DNA of 64,000 nt from Setophaga petechia. Lineage: Eukaryota; Chordata; Aves; Passeriformes; Parulidae. The notes beneath the pieces were generated by a model. It saw nothing but the letters and a program-made list of their open reading frames with translations, had not been told where the DNA came from and made no database searches. Of the stretch, positions 12,939 through 24,700 are shown one piece after another. The translations under genes were made by a program, and so were the position numbers. Position 1 is the stretch's first letter; the number at the start of each line of letters is the position of its first letter. The stretch is from contig JANCRA010000003.1 in the NCBI GenBank assembly GCA_024362935.1, forward strand, positions 9,662,001 through 9,726,000, given 5' to 3'.

Positions 12939-14951
12939 GTAAAGATGAGCCTTCAAGCTATATTTGCACAACATGCAAGCAGCCTTTTAATAGCGCTTGG
13001 TTCTTGCTTCAGCATGCCCAGAACACACATGGATTCCGCATCTACCTGGAAACAAGCCCTTCAAACAGTTCCCTTACTCCACGCATCACCATCCCTCCTC
13101 CTCTGGGACCGGAGACTGTTGCACAGTCCCCGCTGATGAATTTTCTTGGAGACAACAACCCCTTCAACCTTTTGCGCATGACAGGACCCATCCTGCGTGA
13201 ACACCCTGGCTTTGGTGAGGGTCGGCTCCCAAACACGCCTCCGCTGTTCAGCCCACCGCCTCGTCATCATCTGGATCCACATCGCCTTAGTGCCGAAGAA
13301 ATGGGGTTAGTTGCCCAGCATCCCAGTGCCTTTGACAGAGTTATGCGTTTAAACCCCATGGCAATTGAGTCCCCAGCGATGGATTTCTCCAGAAGGCTTC
13401 GAGAGCTGGCAGGAAACAGTTCCACCCCTCCGCCAGTCTCCCCCAGTCGCACCAACCCTATGCATCGTCTGTTGAATCCTTTCCAGCCAAGTCCTAAATC
13501 ACCTTTTTTGAGCACCCCGCCACTGCCCCCCATGCCCCCCAGCAGCACTACGCCTCCCCAACCTCAGGCCAAGAGCAAGTCCTGTGAATTTTGTGGGAAA
13601 ACATTCAAGTTCCAGAGTAACCTTATCGTGCACCGGCGAAGTCACACAGGAGAAAAACCCTACAAGTGTCAGCTCTGTGACCATGCTTGCTCCCAGGCCA
13701 GCAAGCTAAAACGCCACATGAAAACGCATATGCATAAAGCTGGCTCCATGACAGGCAGGTCAGATGATGGACTGTCCACCACTAGTTCCCCTGAGCCAGG
13801 CACAAGTGAGCTTACTGGAGAGGGACTGAAATCCAGTGAGGCAGATTTCAGGAATGAGAGTGATCCTTCCCTGGGCCATGACAACGAAGAAGAGGAAGAA
13901 GAGGAGGAGGAGGAAGAGGAGCTTGAAAATGAGAGCCGGCCAGAGTCAAGCTTTAGTATGGACTCAGAGCTGAGTCGTAACCGAGAAAATGGCTCCAAGT
14001 CGCTGCCAGATGAGAAATCCCTCGTCTTGGGAAAAGTCATTGAGAATGTAAGTCTAGGTGCCATTCAGCAATATAATGACATGTTAGCTGAGAAACAGAA
14101 GAGGAGTAGCTTCATGAAAAGGTCCTCTGACCAGCGAGACTTGTGTCCTCGAGACCTCTGTCAGAGAGATCCAGGTGACGAAGACTCAGTGGTAGGAGAG
14201 CTGGACCGCACTGAGGAGGGTACGGTCAATGGAAGAAACTTTGGCCCGGGTGAACCCTTCCCAAACTTGTTCCCCCGCAAGCCAACACCTATCACGAGCC
14301 CCAGTTTAAACAATTCCTCTAAAAGAATAAAGGTAGAGAAAGATTTGGACTTGCCACCAGCAACGATAATACCTTCTGAAAACGTTTACTCCCAGTGGCT
14401 GGTAGGGTATGCAGCATCGCGGCACTTCATGAAGGATCCGTTCCTCGGATTCACAGACTCCCGACAATCCCCCTTCGCAACCTCTTCCGAGCACTCATCG
14501 GAGAACGGGAGCCTGCGTTTCTCCACTCCGCCGGGGGACATGCTGGACGGGGGGCTCTCAGGGCGCAGCGGCACGGCCAGCGGAGGCAGCACCCCCCACA
14601 TCAGCGGACCCGGCCCCCGGGCGACCCAGCTCGAAGGAAGGACGCAGGAGCGATACATGTGAGTACTGTGGCAAGGTCTTTAAGAACTGCAGCAATTTGA
14701 CGGTTCACCGTCGGAGCCACACTGGAGAGCGGCCTTACAAATGCGAGCTCTGCAACTATGCATGTGCCCAGAGCAGTAAGCTGACGCGCCATATGAAAAC
14801 GCATGGCCAGATAGGGAAGGAGGTCTACCGCTGCGACATTTGCCAGATGCCCTTCAGTGTTTACAGCACCCTGGAGAAACACATGAAAAAGTGGCATGGA
14901 GAACATTTGCTGACAAATGACGTCAAAATTGAGCAGGCAGAAAGAAGCTAA
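12939..14951 (+). CDS. BCL11B: BCL11B (CTIP2) terminal coding exon, with a 1-bp frameshift
   Basis: BCL11B is a nuclear zinc-finger factor, mostly a repressor acting with NuRD. It is needed for T-cell commitment and for corticospinal and striatal neurons. This exon encodes about 670 C-terminal residues; earlier exons, including the N-terminal NuRD-binding motif and CCHC finger, lie outside. In order it has finger 1 (12959-13030), a Pro/Ser-rich linker with [19 protein letters not shown], fingers 2-3 (13583-13729), a 12-Glu run (13886-13921), SUMO-consensus IKVE (14327-14338), the conserved [17 protein letters not shown] block, fingers 4-6 (14658-14897) and C-terminal VKIEQAERS. The ending EQAERS and the [20 protein letters not shown] block mark BCL11B, since BCL11A ends differently. 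The frame shifts at 14614-14618, where five Cs stand for an expected four. Codons start at positions equal to 2 mod 3 before this point and 0 mod 3 after it. Uncorrected, translation stops at 14660-14662. The shift is probably an assembly error. Confidence 0.97.
12959..13030 (+). other. BCL11B: C2H2 zinc finger 1 of the exon
   Basis: [19 protein letters not shown] with the closing H four residues on (QHAQNTH) gives the C-x2-C-x12-H-x4-H pattern. The Cys codons are at 12965 and 12974, and the last His is at 13028-13030. It is an isolated finger, as expected for BCL11 proteins. Confidence 0.95.
13583..13729 (+). other. BCL11B: C2H2 zinc fingers 2 and 3 (tandem pair)
   Basis: Finger 2 (13583-13645) begins [14 protein letters not shown] and ends in HRRSH. 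A canonical TGEKPYK linker leads to finger 3 (13667-13729), [17 protein letters not shown] ending KTH. In BCL11A the equivalent pair, together with the C-terminal triplet, gives sequence-specific DNA binding. All metal ligands are intact. Confidence 0.97.
13886..13921 (+). other. BCL11B: Poly-glutamate run in BCL11B
   Basis: Twelve GAA/GAG codons in a row follow GHDN and precede [11 protein letters not shown]. Acidic runs of variable length at this place are a feature of the BCL11 family. The mixed GAA/GAG codons make the run more stable than a pure repeat. Confidence 0.95.
14135..14164 (+). repeat. BCL11B: 15-bp in-frame coding duplication ([10 protein letters not shown])
   Basis: The codons CGAGACTTGTGTCCT are followed directly by CGAGACCTCTGTCAG, giving [10 protein letters not shown]. 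The two copies differ at four bases. The duplication sits in the variable linker between fingers 3 and 4, so it probably has little structural effect. Confidence 0.8.
14327..14338 (+). other. BCL11B: SUMO consensus site IKVE
   Basis: The codons ATA AAG GTA GAG give IKVE, a hydrophobic-K-x-E sumoylation consensus, inside [17 protein letters not shown] modification of Bcl11b in thymocytes is known in mouse. A second site of this type, VKIE, lies at 14922-14933 in the C-terminal tail. Confidence 0.75.
14614..14618 (+). other. BCL11B: Frameshifting C-homopolymer (one extra C)
   Basis: Five Cs lie between GG and GGGCGACC. The frame from upstream reads GPGPRATQ and runs to TGA at 14660-14662. Dropping one C gives [18 protein letters not shown], the conserved BCL11 sequence, leading into finger 4. 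Everything downstream is intact to the proper stop. Confidence 0.92.
14658..14897 (+). other. BCL11B: C2H2 zinc fingers 4-6 (C-terminal triplet)
   Basis: Finger 4 (14658-14720) is [21 protein letters not shown]. Finger 5 (14742-14804) is [17 protein letters not shown] ending KTH. Finger 6 (14832-14897) is [17 protein letters not shown] ending KKWH. All Cys and His ligands are present. In BCL11A the matching triplet reads the TGACCA-type site. The triplet lies in the frame entered after the C-run frameshift. Confidence 0.96.
14659..14664 (+). other. BCL11B: Possible embedded 5' splice donor in the terminal exon
   Basis: GTGAGT at 14659-14664 matches the donor consensus from +1 to +6 and overlaps the first Cys codon of finger 4. 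As I recall, the BCL11A L isoform diverges at this same point by splicing out of the long exon to a further 3' exon. Here it is only a candidate, because no downstream exon has been identified and the codons would be conserved anyway. Confidence 0.35.
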
Positions 14952-14952
14952 G

Positions 14953-15003
14953 GCCCCCCCCATACACCCCCCCCCCCCCCATCCCCTCCTCACCCCCACC
15001 TCC
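14953..15003 (+). repeat. C-rich tract just after the stop codon
   Basis: Runs of 8 Cs (14954-14961) and 14 Cs (14967-14980), followed by more C clusters, begin two bases after the stop codon. Such a tract could bind poly(C)-binding proteins in the mRNA, or form an i-motif with a G-quadruplex on the other strand. It is also a place where base calls are unreliable. Confidence 0.85.
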
Positions 15004-15478
15004 GCTAGGTTAAATTTCAGGGGTCTAGGTAACATTTTATTTGTACAGTTTAACTATTGCCAACTGAGAAAAGATGACCTAACTTGCCTCCGTAAACATA
15101 ACTTAGCATAACTATGGTAAGGTGCCAGACTTTGGCACTTAAATATAACCTGTGTCTACAAAGTTCTATTAAACCCGAGGGTTGATTAAGGCAGTAAAAA
15201 TTGTGGAGCCTTTTAACTGTGCAATAATTTCTGTATTTATTGGGTTTTTGTAATTTTTTTGGCATGTGCAGGTACTTTTTTTATTCTTTCTGTTTAAATT
15301 TCTTTTAAAATTTTGTTGGGTATCCCTTTTTAATTTTACCCAGTCGTAGCCTGAGATTACTTGCATTGTAGGAGAGAAACATATCTTTTAAAATTATAAT
15401 TTTTGGGCCGCTGCTTTGTTGAAATTTAAGCTAAGTGTGTGTAATTTCTTGTGAGGAAGCCAGCATTTGAACTGAAAT

Positions 15479-15882
<404 letters not shown>

Positions 15883-16893
15883 TTAAATAACCTTGAAGAT
15901 TAGGGAAAACAAAATTGTACAGCGGATAACAATCTTTAAAATTAGCACTTTCTTTTGAAATTGGATCAAATACGTAGCACTGACAATGTCGCTGAAGATA
16001 GAGGCCTTTTCTAGATGGATTTCAGCACTAAAGTTATGGCAACAAAAAAGACATAGATGCAGAAGGCTGCTACACTCAAAACCCAGAAACATTCTTAATT
16101 GTGCATTACTATAGGATAGTTTCCTCTTGTTAAAAGCTATGGCAACATAACGATGCCAGTTTGTCACTTTCTGGAGTGTTTTTCCCTCCGTCTTCCCCTC
16201 CTGTGACTCTTCCCAGAGATAATAAAAGTACATCTTTAGCATTTTAATATTATTTTCAAACCTCAGAGGAGCCAAATGCCATCTTTTTTTTTTTTTTAAA
16301 CCACAAAATCATAAATTTGAATTTAGGACATCTACTTTAGTCCATATTTGCTGTAGTTAATTACTAAAAGATAGGAAAGTGTGAATTTCTCAATGAAAAG
16401 CCTCAACTCAGGCATTTGGTTTATGAATAGAAATATTAGAACTATCTTAGATGCTGTACAGTGATGTTATTATAAAGAAGGGAAAAAATAAATTCTGGTT
16501 GATTTACCTGTCTTGGCAAGATTCTGCTCCTACTGAAGTCGGTAAGATTTTTTCCAACTTAATTAGGAACAGAATTGTATTCAGATAAAAGCATTACGAC
16601 AGAGAAAAATTAAAGCAAAGAAAAATGCACCTGCTCTACTTTCAAATTCCAAATTTTTAAAAGCCTTTTTCAACTAATATTAGCAAACAGTAGACAATTA
16701 TGGTTAGAGATTTTAATTATGTTGACCCGCACTTTAAATCTTTTGTTTGTGGTTAAGAGAAAAATGGCTTCTCAACAAGAAATTACATCATATTCTACTT
16801 GGCCCAAAGGTGGGTTAAACTGTAAAGGAACAGCTGAGATTAAGTGTCAGTGTTGCTAAGCATGGCATTCACAATACTGGCACTATAAAGAAA

Positions 16894-16899
16894 AATAAA
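16894..16899 (+). terminator. Candidate early poly(A) signal AATAAA
   Basis: AATAAATAAAAATAA occurs here about 1.9 kb into the 3' UTR. The downstream sequence is A/T-rich but has no strong GT-rich element, so use is doubtful. A similar weak hexamer lies near 16487. Confidence 0.25.
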
Positions 16900-18085
16900 T
16901 AAAAATAATTTATTGGACAGTTTTTCTACTGCCATTCAATTTGACGTGAGTGCCTTGAAAACTGATCTTCCTATTTGAGTCTCTTGAGACAAATGCAAAA
17001 TGTTTTTGTGAAATGGAAAGACTTTTAAAAAAAAAGTAAAACAAGAAAAGTACATTCTTTAGAAAAAAAAGAGCCACATTTACTTAAAAAAAAAAAAAAT
17101 TACTGGTTGAAGATAGTGGACATGAAAATGCCATAAGACCCAATCAAATGAAGATGTATACCCAGCACAACTTCGGACATACATTAGCTGAATTATTCTC
17201 AGCCTTTTTTTTTTTTCAGGACAACGCTGCTTAGGAAATGGAATGGAAATGATTTACTGCTGAATTAAAACTCAAATGACACAAATTACAAGTTGCTATC
17301 ATTGAATGAGAAAAAACAATTCAGGAACAACGGCTAATTTTTTTTTAAAAGTTAAATTTAGTGCACTCTGTCTTAAAATACGTTTACAGTATTGAATACA
17401 TACAAGGGTAAAAAAGAAATTGTGTGTATGTGTGTTTGAGCAATCTTTTTTTTTTTCAAAGTTTGCTTAATAGGTTATTAAAAAAATGCCATAATGGCCA
17501 TGTGTATATTGTTTTCTTTTGGTGACGGGGTTTTAGTATATATTATATATATTAAAATTTCTTGATTACTGTAAAAGTGGACCAGTATTTGTAATAATGG
17601 AGAATGCCTGGGCATTTTACAAAACCAGAAAGAAAAAAAAAAATTTCTTTTTTCCTTGAAAATGTTGCAGTAAAATTTAAATGGTGGGTCTATAAATTTG
17701 TTCTTGTCACTGTAACTGTAAAGTCTTGAGTTTTAGTAAATTTTTTTCTGCCTTGGGTGTTGAATTTTTATTTCAAAAATGTATAGAATCTTGTATTCGG
17801 GGATTAAAAGGTGATTGCTACACCATGTAGAAAAAGTATGTAGAAAAAAGTGCTTAATATTGTTATTGCTTTGCAGAAAAAAAAAATCACGTTTCTGACC
17901 TGTACCTATTTTTCTCTTTTTTTCTCCCCTTCTCCCCTTCCCTTCCCCTTCTGGAATGGATATTGATATTGGTTGATTCATATGATGTAGGCACTTGCTG
18001 TATTTTTACTGAAGCTTGTAATTTTTTAACTGTACGCTTGTCCTTTTAAAGGGATTTAATGTACCTTTTTGTTAGTGAATTTGGA

Positions 18086-18097
18086 AATAAAAATAAA
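18086..18097 (+). terminator. Candidate intermediate poly(A) signal, double AATAAA
   Basis: Two overlapping-in-series AATAAA hexamers (18086-18091 and 18092-18097) lie about 3.1 kb into the 3' UTR, followed by A-rich and then T-rich sequence. The doubled hexamer makes it a plausible shorter 3' end of BCL11B mRNA. Confidence 0.4.
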
Positions 18098-20441
18098 AAC
18101 AAACAAACAGGCTGCCATAATATATTTTTTTAATTTGGCAGGATAAAATATTGCAAAAATAAAAAAAAATTTGTATGTGAAGTCCTTATTGTACAGGAAA
18201 AAAGGGGGTTGTTAGACGACCTTTGAGTAAAAGAAACAAAACAAAATAATTAAGTGCTTTTTTATTTTACTTTTTTTTTTTCTTGTTGTTGTTCACAAAT
18301 AATTTTAGTTGTATATATATTTTTTTGTCAGAAATGGCCTACAAAAAAGTGCTGTTCCCACAGGGCTCTAAATAACTTCAAAGTTGCCTGGACCCCTTGC
18401 ATCAAGGTTTTACCAGGTATGGTTGAACCAGGTTTGATGGATATTGCCTATTTGTGTGAAAAGAAATTCCGTTCCTGGAAAGGTGTCTGGGGTGACATCC
18501 CACAGCTTCCCTGCAGATTTGAGAGAGAGAGAGGAGATTTCTTCCCCTCCTTCCAAACAAGATGTCCAATACATCTTCCCTCTCCTGGCCAACCCCCACT
18601 CATTGCTCCTCACACCCTGCCACTGCCCTCTGGAAGAAAGTCTTTTTATAGAAAAAAGTGAGAGCTGCTGCATCACTTTGACATAAAATGGTGAAATGGC
18701 CTGCTGTTGGTACAGCTGAAATCGGGTTGAAGTAAAATTAGTCCAGGCACAGCCCTCCTCTTCCCTGTCAGAACAGGATCGACTCCGTGTACAGGTCTTG
18801 CCAGTCCATGTTATTAGCTGCTTTGCTGCTGTTCACTTCTAATTGTACATTCCATAAATTTCTGAATGTTTGAGGGACTGGGATGAAATCCTGTACCTTT
18901 TGATGTCTCTCTTCTTTGCAGTTATTTTTCTCTCTCTCTCTCTCACACTCTCTCCCTTTTGGGTCGAGGGGAAGACGTGGCAGAAGAGGCACTAATGTTT
19001 TAGTGAAGGGGAGGAGAAAATGATCGCCGCTCTTGCAGAAAATGACGGTAAAACTTAAAACAAAACCAAGAAAAAAATATATTGCCATGCCAAATTATTC
19101 TGCTTTCATCGGTGCAGAACCACTGGAGCAATTGGAGAGGCATGGGTGTGACAGTAGGGAGAATTTGGTTCACCTTATCAGACAAATATATGCCCTCCTG
19201 GCTTGAATGTCACACCTTTTAGTTGTCTGGACAAATTCTGTATCTCAATTAAACTGATATAAATCAGGAATTATTCATCACTCTTAGTCCTGGATTATTC
19301 CAGCATAATTGAGGTTGGAATGTGGTCCCTTAAAGGCACATTTTCACTTTTTGATGAAAATTCAGATCTCTGGCTTTTGTATAAATCCAGTCATGCGACA
19401 GAACTCAGAAGAATCTCTTGGACTTGCATCAGTGCAATGAAGATCAGAAGTTAACTGCACATTTTCAGTCCGTAATTAATTGATTTAAGGAAGAATTTCA
19501 CTTTTCATTTTATTGTAAATTGTTTAGGAGTTTCAGTCTCACTGTCGTTTTTAATTATCCAGGATAGCTAACACCAGCAGTTGTCTAATTTTGTGACTTA
19601 GATCACTGAAACTAACAATAAGTCACCCAAAAGCACAAGGGTTGTGTTTCTGCAGACTGTAGTGATACTGAAATGGCCCTCCTTTTCTTCTTGCTTAGAA
19701 GAGCCGTAGTTTACTAGGCCATAAGCACAATATAACATGGACATAGCTAGAATGCTGCCGTAGTTCTTCTCACACTTTTAGTTTTATATTTTTTTTAAGG
19801 TTGAATTTATTACTTTCATTGTGTGTAGTCTTGCTGCCATTGAAGTCCAGAACAAAACTCCAGTTGACTCCCTGGCAACAGGACAGGTGCAGAAACCTGG
19901 TTTTGGAAAGAAAAATAGAAATTTTTAAGGAAAGGGTCAAAAAAAAAAATCAGCATTTCATCCCAGTCCTATGTAAAAGACAGTCCAAGGTTTTGTTTAT
20001 CACAGGCAAACTCATTTTTATGGTGCTCTTTGTATTTTAGAACTGCAAAGCAAAGTAACATTGATTTAAGTTGTTTGCATTTGTACCGGCAAGGCAAAAT
20101 ATTTTTATTACCTTTTTCTATTACTTATTGTATGAGCTTTTGTTGTTTACTTGGAGGTTTTGTCTTTTACTACAAGTTTGGAACTATTTATTATTGCTTG
20201 GTATTTGTGCTCTGTTTAAAAAACGAGAGCACTTTTTTTTTTATTATGGATAAAATGTTGAGATGGCTGGAGGTCATTTCAATATGGCTTAGTGAAATAT
20301 TTATTGTTCCTTTTATTCTCTGTACAAGATTTTTGGCCTCTTTTTTTCCCCTTATTGTCACAATGTTGAGTTCAGCATGTGTCTACCATTTCATTTGTAC
20401 GCTCGTTCAAAACAACGTTTGTTCCAGTTTCAAGTTATAAA

Positions 20442-20447
20442 AATAAA
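20442..20447 (+). terminator. BCL11B: Likely main distal poly(A) signal of BCL11B
   Basis: AATAAA sits in AAAAATAAATTGGACATTTG. It is followed 15-45 bases later by a T-rich element (CTTGTCTTTCCTGTTTTTTT), the usual arrangement for cleavage. Cleavage is inferred near 20460-20470. Sequence before it looks conserved and sequence after it does not. Confidence 0.7.
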
Positions 20448-21707
20448 TTGGACATTTGACTTGATCTCCAAATCTTGTCTTTCCTGTTTTTTTGACACTG
20501 AAGGGTGGGAAGGGGAAAAAGAAGGGAGCAAGGGGTTGAAGCCTCAGTACAGATGATAGAGCTCCTGCCATATTTTCTGTCAGTTCTCATGGGAGTCCAT
20601 CAGGAGAAAAATCTTGTTTGAGAAGGATATGTGAGAACTTGAATGATGCTAAGCAGATGCTCAAGTTCTGCTTTCATCCCTTGGACTTAAACAGACTGCA
20701 AGGTATATCCTGAATAGAGGTCTTGGGAGAAAGTGGTAGAATAATGCTTGAAACAGACACATTTCTCATACAGAATTATGCTATTTGGGGCCATTATCTC
20801 AGTTTTCTGAAGGTGCTGAGAAGTGCTTTGCTCGTAGTTTTTTCCTTCCCTCCCCATAAATGTAACCGTATGGTGTATGCACTCAGGTTTGTTACCATGT
20901 TCTGCTTTTTGGATGCCAATGCAAATAGGGAGAACACTTACAAATTCAACCAGGACCCGAATTTGGGCCACAGACTGTATTATGTGAGAAGTACCAAAAT
21001 GTAACTGCAGCTAAACATCTGCTCCTCCTTCTCAGCTAGGGACAAAGACATGAACATTAAAAGGCAGAATTTTGCACAATTTGCATTTTGAGGATAGAGC
21101 TGACAGCTACAGGCAGTTCACTGTCCTGATGCTCTTTATCAAGCCAACCTCTTAGCTAATGCATGGAAATCTTAAATAAGAGAATTGTTATTCAAATCAT
21201 TACTGGAAAGCATAGGAAAGATTTGGAGTGTTGGAGACCAGATTCTGGTTTCCTGGAGGCCCTAGTCCAACAAACCATGTAGCAGGCTTTTGATTCAAAG
21301 CAGGCAGGTAATTGAAATTCATTTCAAAGGAACTGCTCCTGGACTTTAAAGTATTTGGCTCAACTCAGAAGTCAGGAGGGGAAGCTGAGTGGTGTGTGCT
21401 ACAGAAGAGCTCCTACAGATGGTCCCTTCCTGATCTCAGGCTCCCTGAATCTACAGTCTAAATTTAGGTATGTGTGTAAGCGCTTTGCTGGATCAAGGCT
21501 TCAGAGTGATATAAAAGTTACAGGCTTTGAAAAGTTGCACTCATGAAAAAACAGTGAAAATGAAATCGGAGCCTGACGCTGACAATTATATTGGGCAATA
21601 GTTCACGCTATAATTTCCCAAATGCCATGTTCATTTTGGATGCCTTCTGAAGTGAGCTGCAAGGGCTGTTACATTTTACTTCTAAGTTTTGTACAGTTTG
21701 CATTTGA

Positions 21708-21730
21708 ATGGGGTGTTTTTGACACCCCAT
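21708..21730. other. Perfect 9-bp stem-loop
   Basis: ATGGGGTGT, a five-base loop and ACACCCCAT form a perfect hairpin just beyond the BCL11B transcript end. It may be chance. No function is claimed. Confidence 0.5.
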
Positions 21731-24700
21731 AAACATGACTTCACTCCAGCCAAGCTTTACACCACCATGTCATTTTGCCGGCTGTAAAGACGCTGCAGGC
21801 CTTGCAGATGTTGATGTGGTGCTCGAAGATTTAGCAGCAGGAGCCACTGCTGTGCATGGCAGCTTGTGGATGGGAGGGTTTGGAGGTACAAGGGGTCTCT
21901 GTCTACTGTTTCTGCTAGGGAAAGTGATATCTGCCTGGCAAGGAGAATTCTGGAAGTCCTGGAAGTTGTAATGCCTTAACTCATCACAATTGGATATGCT
22001 AGAACTTGTCTGTCAGAGCCCTGATTACCCACACACATTGGTATGAGGAGAAAAAGTAGAATTAGGCCCTTTTGACAGAGAAAATGTGAGAAATCACACA
22101 AATAAAGCTGCAAACAACTAAATCCAAATGAGTCTCTTTATGACATCCTTAGGTTAGTTACTCCTGTTTCACACATGCTTGTGTAATCCAAGAACTCCAT
22201 TATAATTGGTAAAGGAAGAGGGCTAAGAAAAATCTTTGTGAAATACATGTGAAACCAATGGAATTTTAACTTTGGTAGGAAGGGGGAGGTAATTAAACTA
22301 AGCTTTGTAATTATAATGAAAAACTATTATAAAGGAAATTTGATTTCTCAAGGTTCTTATTCTTCACACTGGTTGTACACCATATTACTCTTTGGATTAA
22401 AGACATTTATTCCTGATTTGCAGGACAATTCCATGCACTTTAATCTGCTTTAGTGGTTTTATGTACATAAAACTTACATAAATGATAGGAACAGATAACA
22501 GAACGACAGTGGTCATTGAACTCCAAGACAGTAACTGAGATTTTTCCATCAGAAAGTAGAGTTCAAGAGTTACATTTAGCCTACCAAATGATAGAAAGAT
22601 GCCATGTGATCTGTACACCCAATTAAAACAGCTTGAAAACCAAGCACCCAAAATGAAAGGCCTGTGAACAGACCAATAATTACACACAAAAATCATTCAG
22701 GAAATAATTCTGAATAATGAATATATTTGAGAAAATTGTGATCTATTTGCAGACAACTTGTAAGCAAAAAAGAAGCAGCATTTGCCTAATAGTTGATTTG
22801 CTCTGAATTATTCTCCTAGCTCAGCTAAACACTGACCTTTAGCTACTCAATGACAACATGCATTTCATTGTCTGGCAGATGACAGACCATTCTCAGAGAT
22901 CACACATGTGAGAGATGGAAAAGACCAGTTCACTCCAATTGCCAATGCTTTACCAATGCAAGACTGTTTCTTTCAGTACATTTCCTAAACAAGCTGTTAC
23001 ATAGAACAGAATCAAATGTAATTGTACACTGGAAAAAAATGGCTGGTAGGAAAAGATTCTTCATCCAGTCTTGTCACTGTCCATTTCCCCATGGCTTTAG
23101 CCACAGGTACTAAATTTAGTGAGAGCGGACACACAATTCAGGTCTTTGTTGGACTGCAGTTTGAGGATGGGACTAGTTTAAAAATTTGTTCTGATTCTTC
23201 TACTTCCCAAACTAATGAGGAGACCATTGCATATGTAGACAAGGTATTGATTCATAGATTACTTCCTCTGCAGACAAGTTAGACGCAGGTTTCCTTCTAT
23301 GTGTATCTTTTAAATGATTTCTTATTCTGTCAGGATATTTGTGACAAACTTCTGGTGCAAGTGAAGATCACTTGCATATTTTCAGATAGAGTTGGCAAGT
23401 GCCTGTGCTGGTCATGGTAGAAATCATAGGTATCATCAGAGAACATAAAACTAGTGAGAATGTGAAAGAAAACAATGATGATCTAATTGTTCCTGAAAAC
23501 TGACTAGGAATTACACTAATGCAAAAAAAATATTGCTCTTCAAAAATGTTTTAAGCTTAAAGAATATGTCCAATGTGCAACATGTTAGATGTAAGTGTGC
23601 AAAACAATGCATAAATGTCTCTGTGCCTAGCTTAGATATTTGTGTACCTGAAGAAAGCTAGAGAATAATAGTGGTTTCATTTGAATGTCTCCTAATTAAT
23701 AGAAAAGTGTAACTGAACTTTTTTTAGTCCACTACATTATGTTCTTAAGATTGCTAGTCACTTTAGTGACTGATTTAAAATGGATATTACAATGATAAAT
23801 GAAGACCCCTTGCTTTTCTGCTAGAAATGACAATTGGAGCACCCATTGCCTGTGAACAATGTCTATATAACATTCTATGAGACACTATTAAAATATCTAA
23901 AATGCTATTTTTCACTAGAAACCAATAGATCATAAAGCAAAGTTCAATGACTAGCCAAGATAATCTGGTACATGCTAAATTTCCACAGTAGCAAAGAATC
24001 ACTAGAAGGTGTGTTGATAATTATTTCCCCCCCTGTATTTATTAATTCATATGTGAAGATGGATAAAACTACATAAAACTACATATGGGACTTCACTCAC
24101 AATATTAAATAGGTCTTCTCAACAGGGTGAGATATAGAGAGACAAAGTGAAACTAAAATAAATTAGGAAAGCCAAGGAGACATGAAGCACAGAACAAAGA
24201 ACTCAGGACAAACTCTCCTCATTTAACTCTCTGTGATGCAATGCTGGGAAGAATTGTTGGAGTGAAAAAGGAGGCCAAAGGAGTAGAGTCTTCATATAAT
24301 ATATTTCCTATGTGAACCAGAACCAAAACCAAGGAAAATTGATATTGATAGCAATAGTAGTTTCTATTCAGGATGTGGCTGAAGCAATCTAATCAGAATC
24401 CAGACACTTATTGCAGAATACTTTGAATTCTTAGCAATGATGTAACATAATGCAGCTTCACAGAGAAAAGCACCATTCCAGCAAAATACTCCCAAATGAC
24501 TGACAGAATGAAATGGCACAATTACAGAATTAGAAGAGGAGAGGTAAGGAGATGTTAAGAGATATAAACAAGAGAGAAAATCATGTTTCACATGGTAATC
24601 ATGTTCAGATGAAAGGAATGTGTTGGAGGATCATTGATGAATCAGGACTGTTAGACATTTCAAAATACATAAGTGAAATGGGATTTTAAATTGCATTTTA

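Noticed and set aside
13669..14064. A 131-residue Ser-rich frame on the opposite strand
   Set aside because: It is the reverse complement of the poly-Glu and neighbouring coding sequence of BCL11B.
14395..14700. A 101-residue open frame overlapping the end of the BCL11B exon
   Set aside because: It is an off-frame reading created by GC-rich codons around the frameshift and matches no protein.
20030..20440. A 136-residue hydrophobic frame at the end of the 3' UTR
   Set aside because: It lies inside the apparent conserved 3' UTR, is T-rich by composition, and resembles no membrane protein family.
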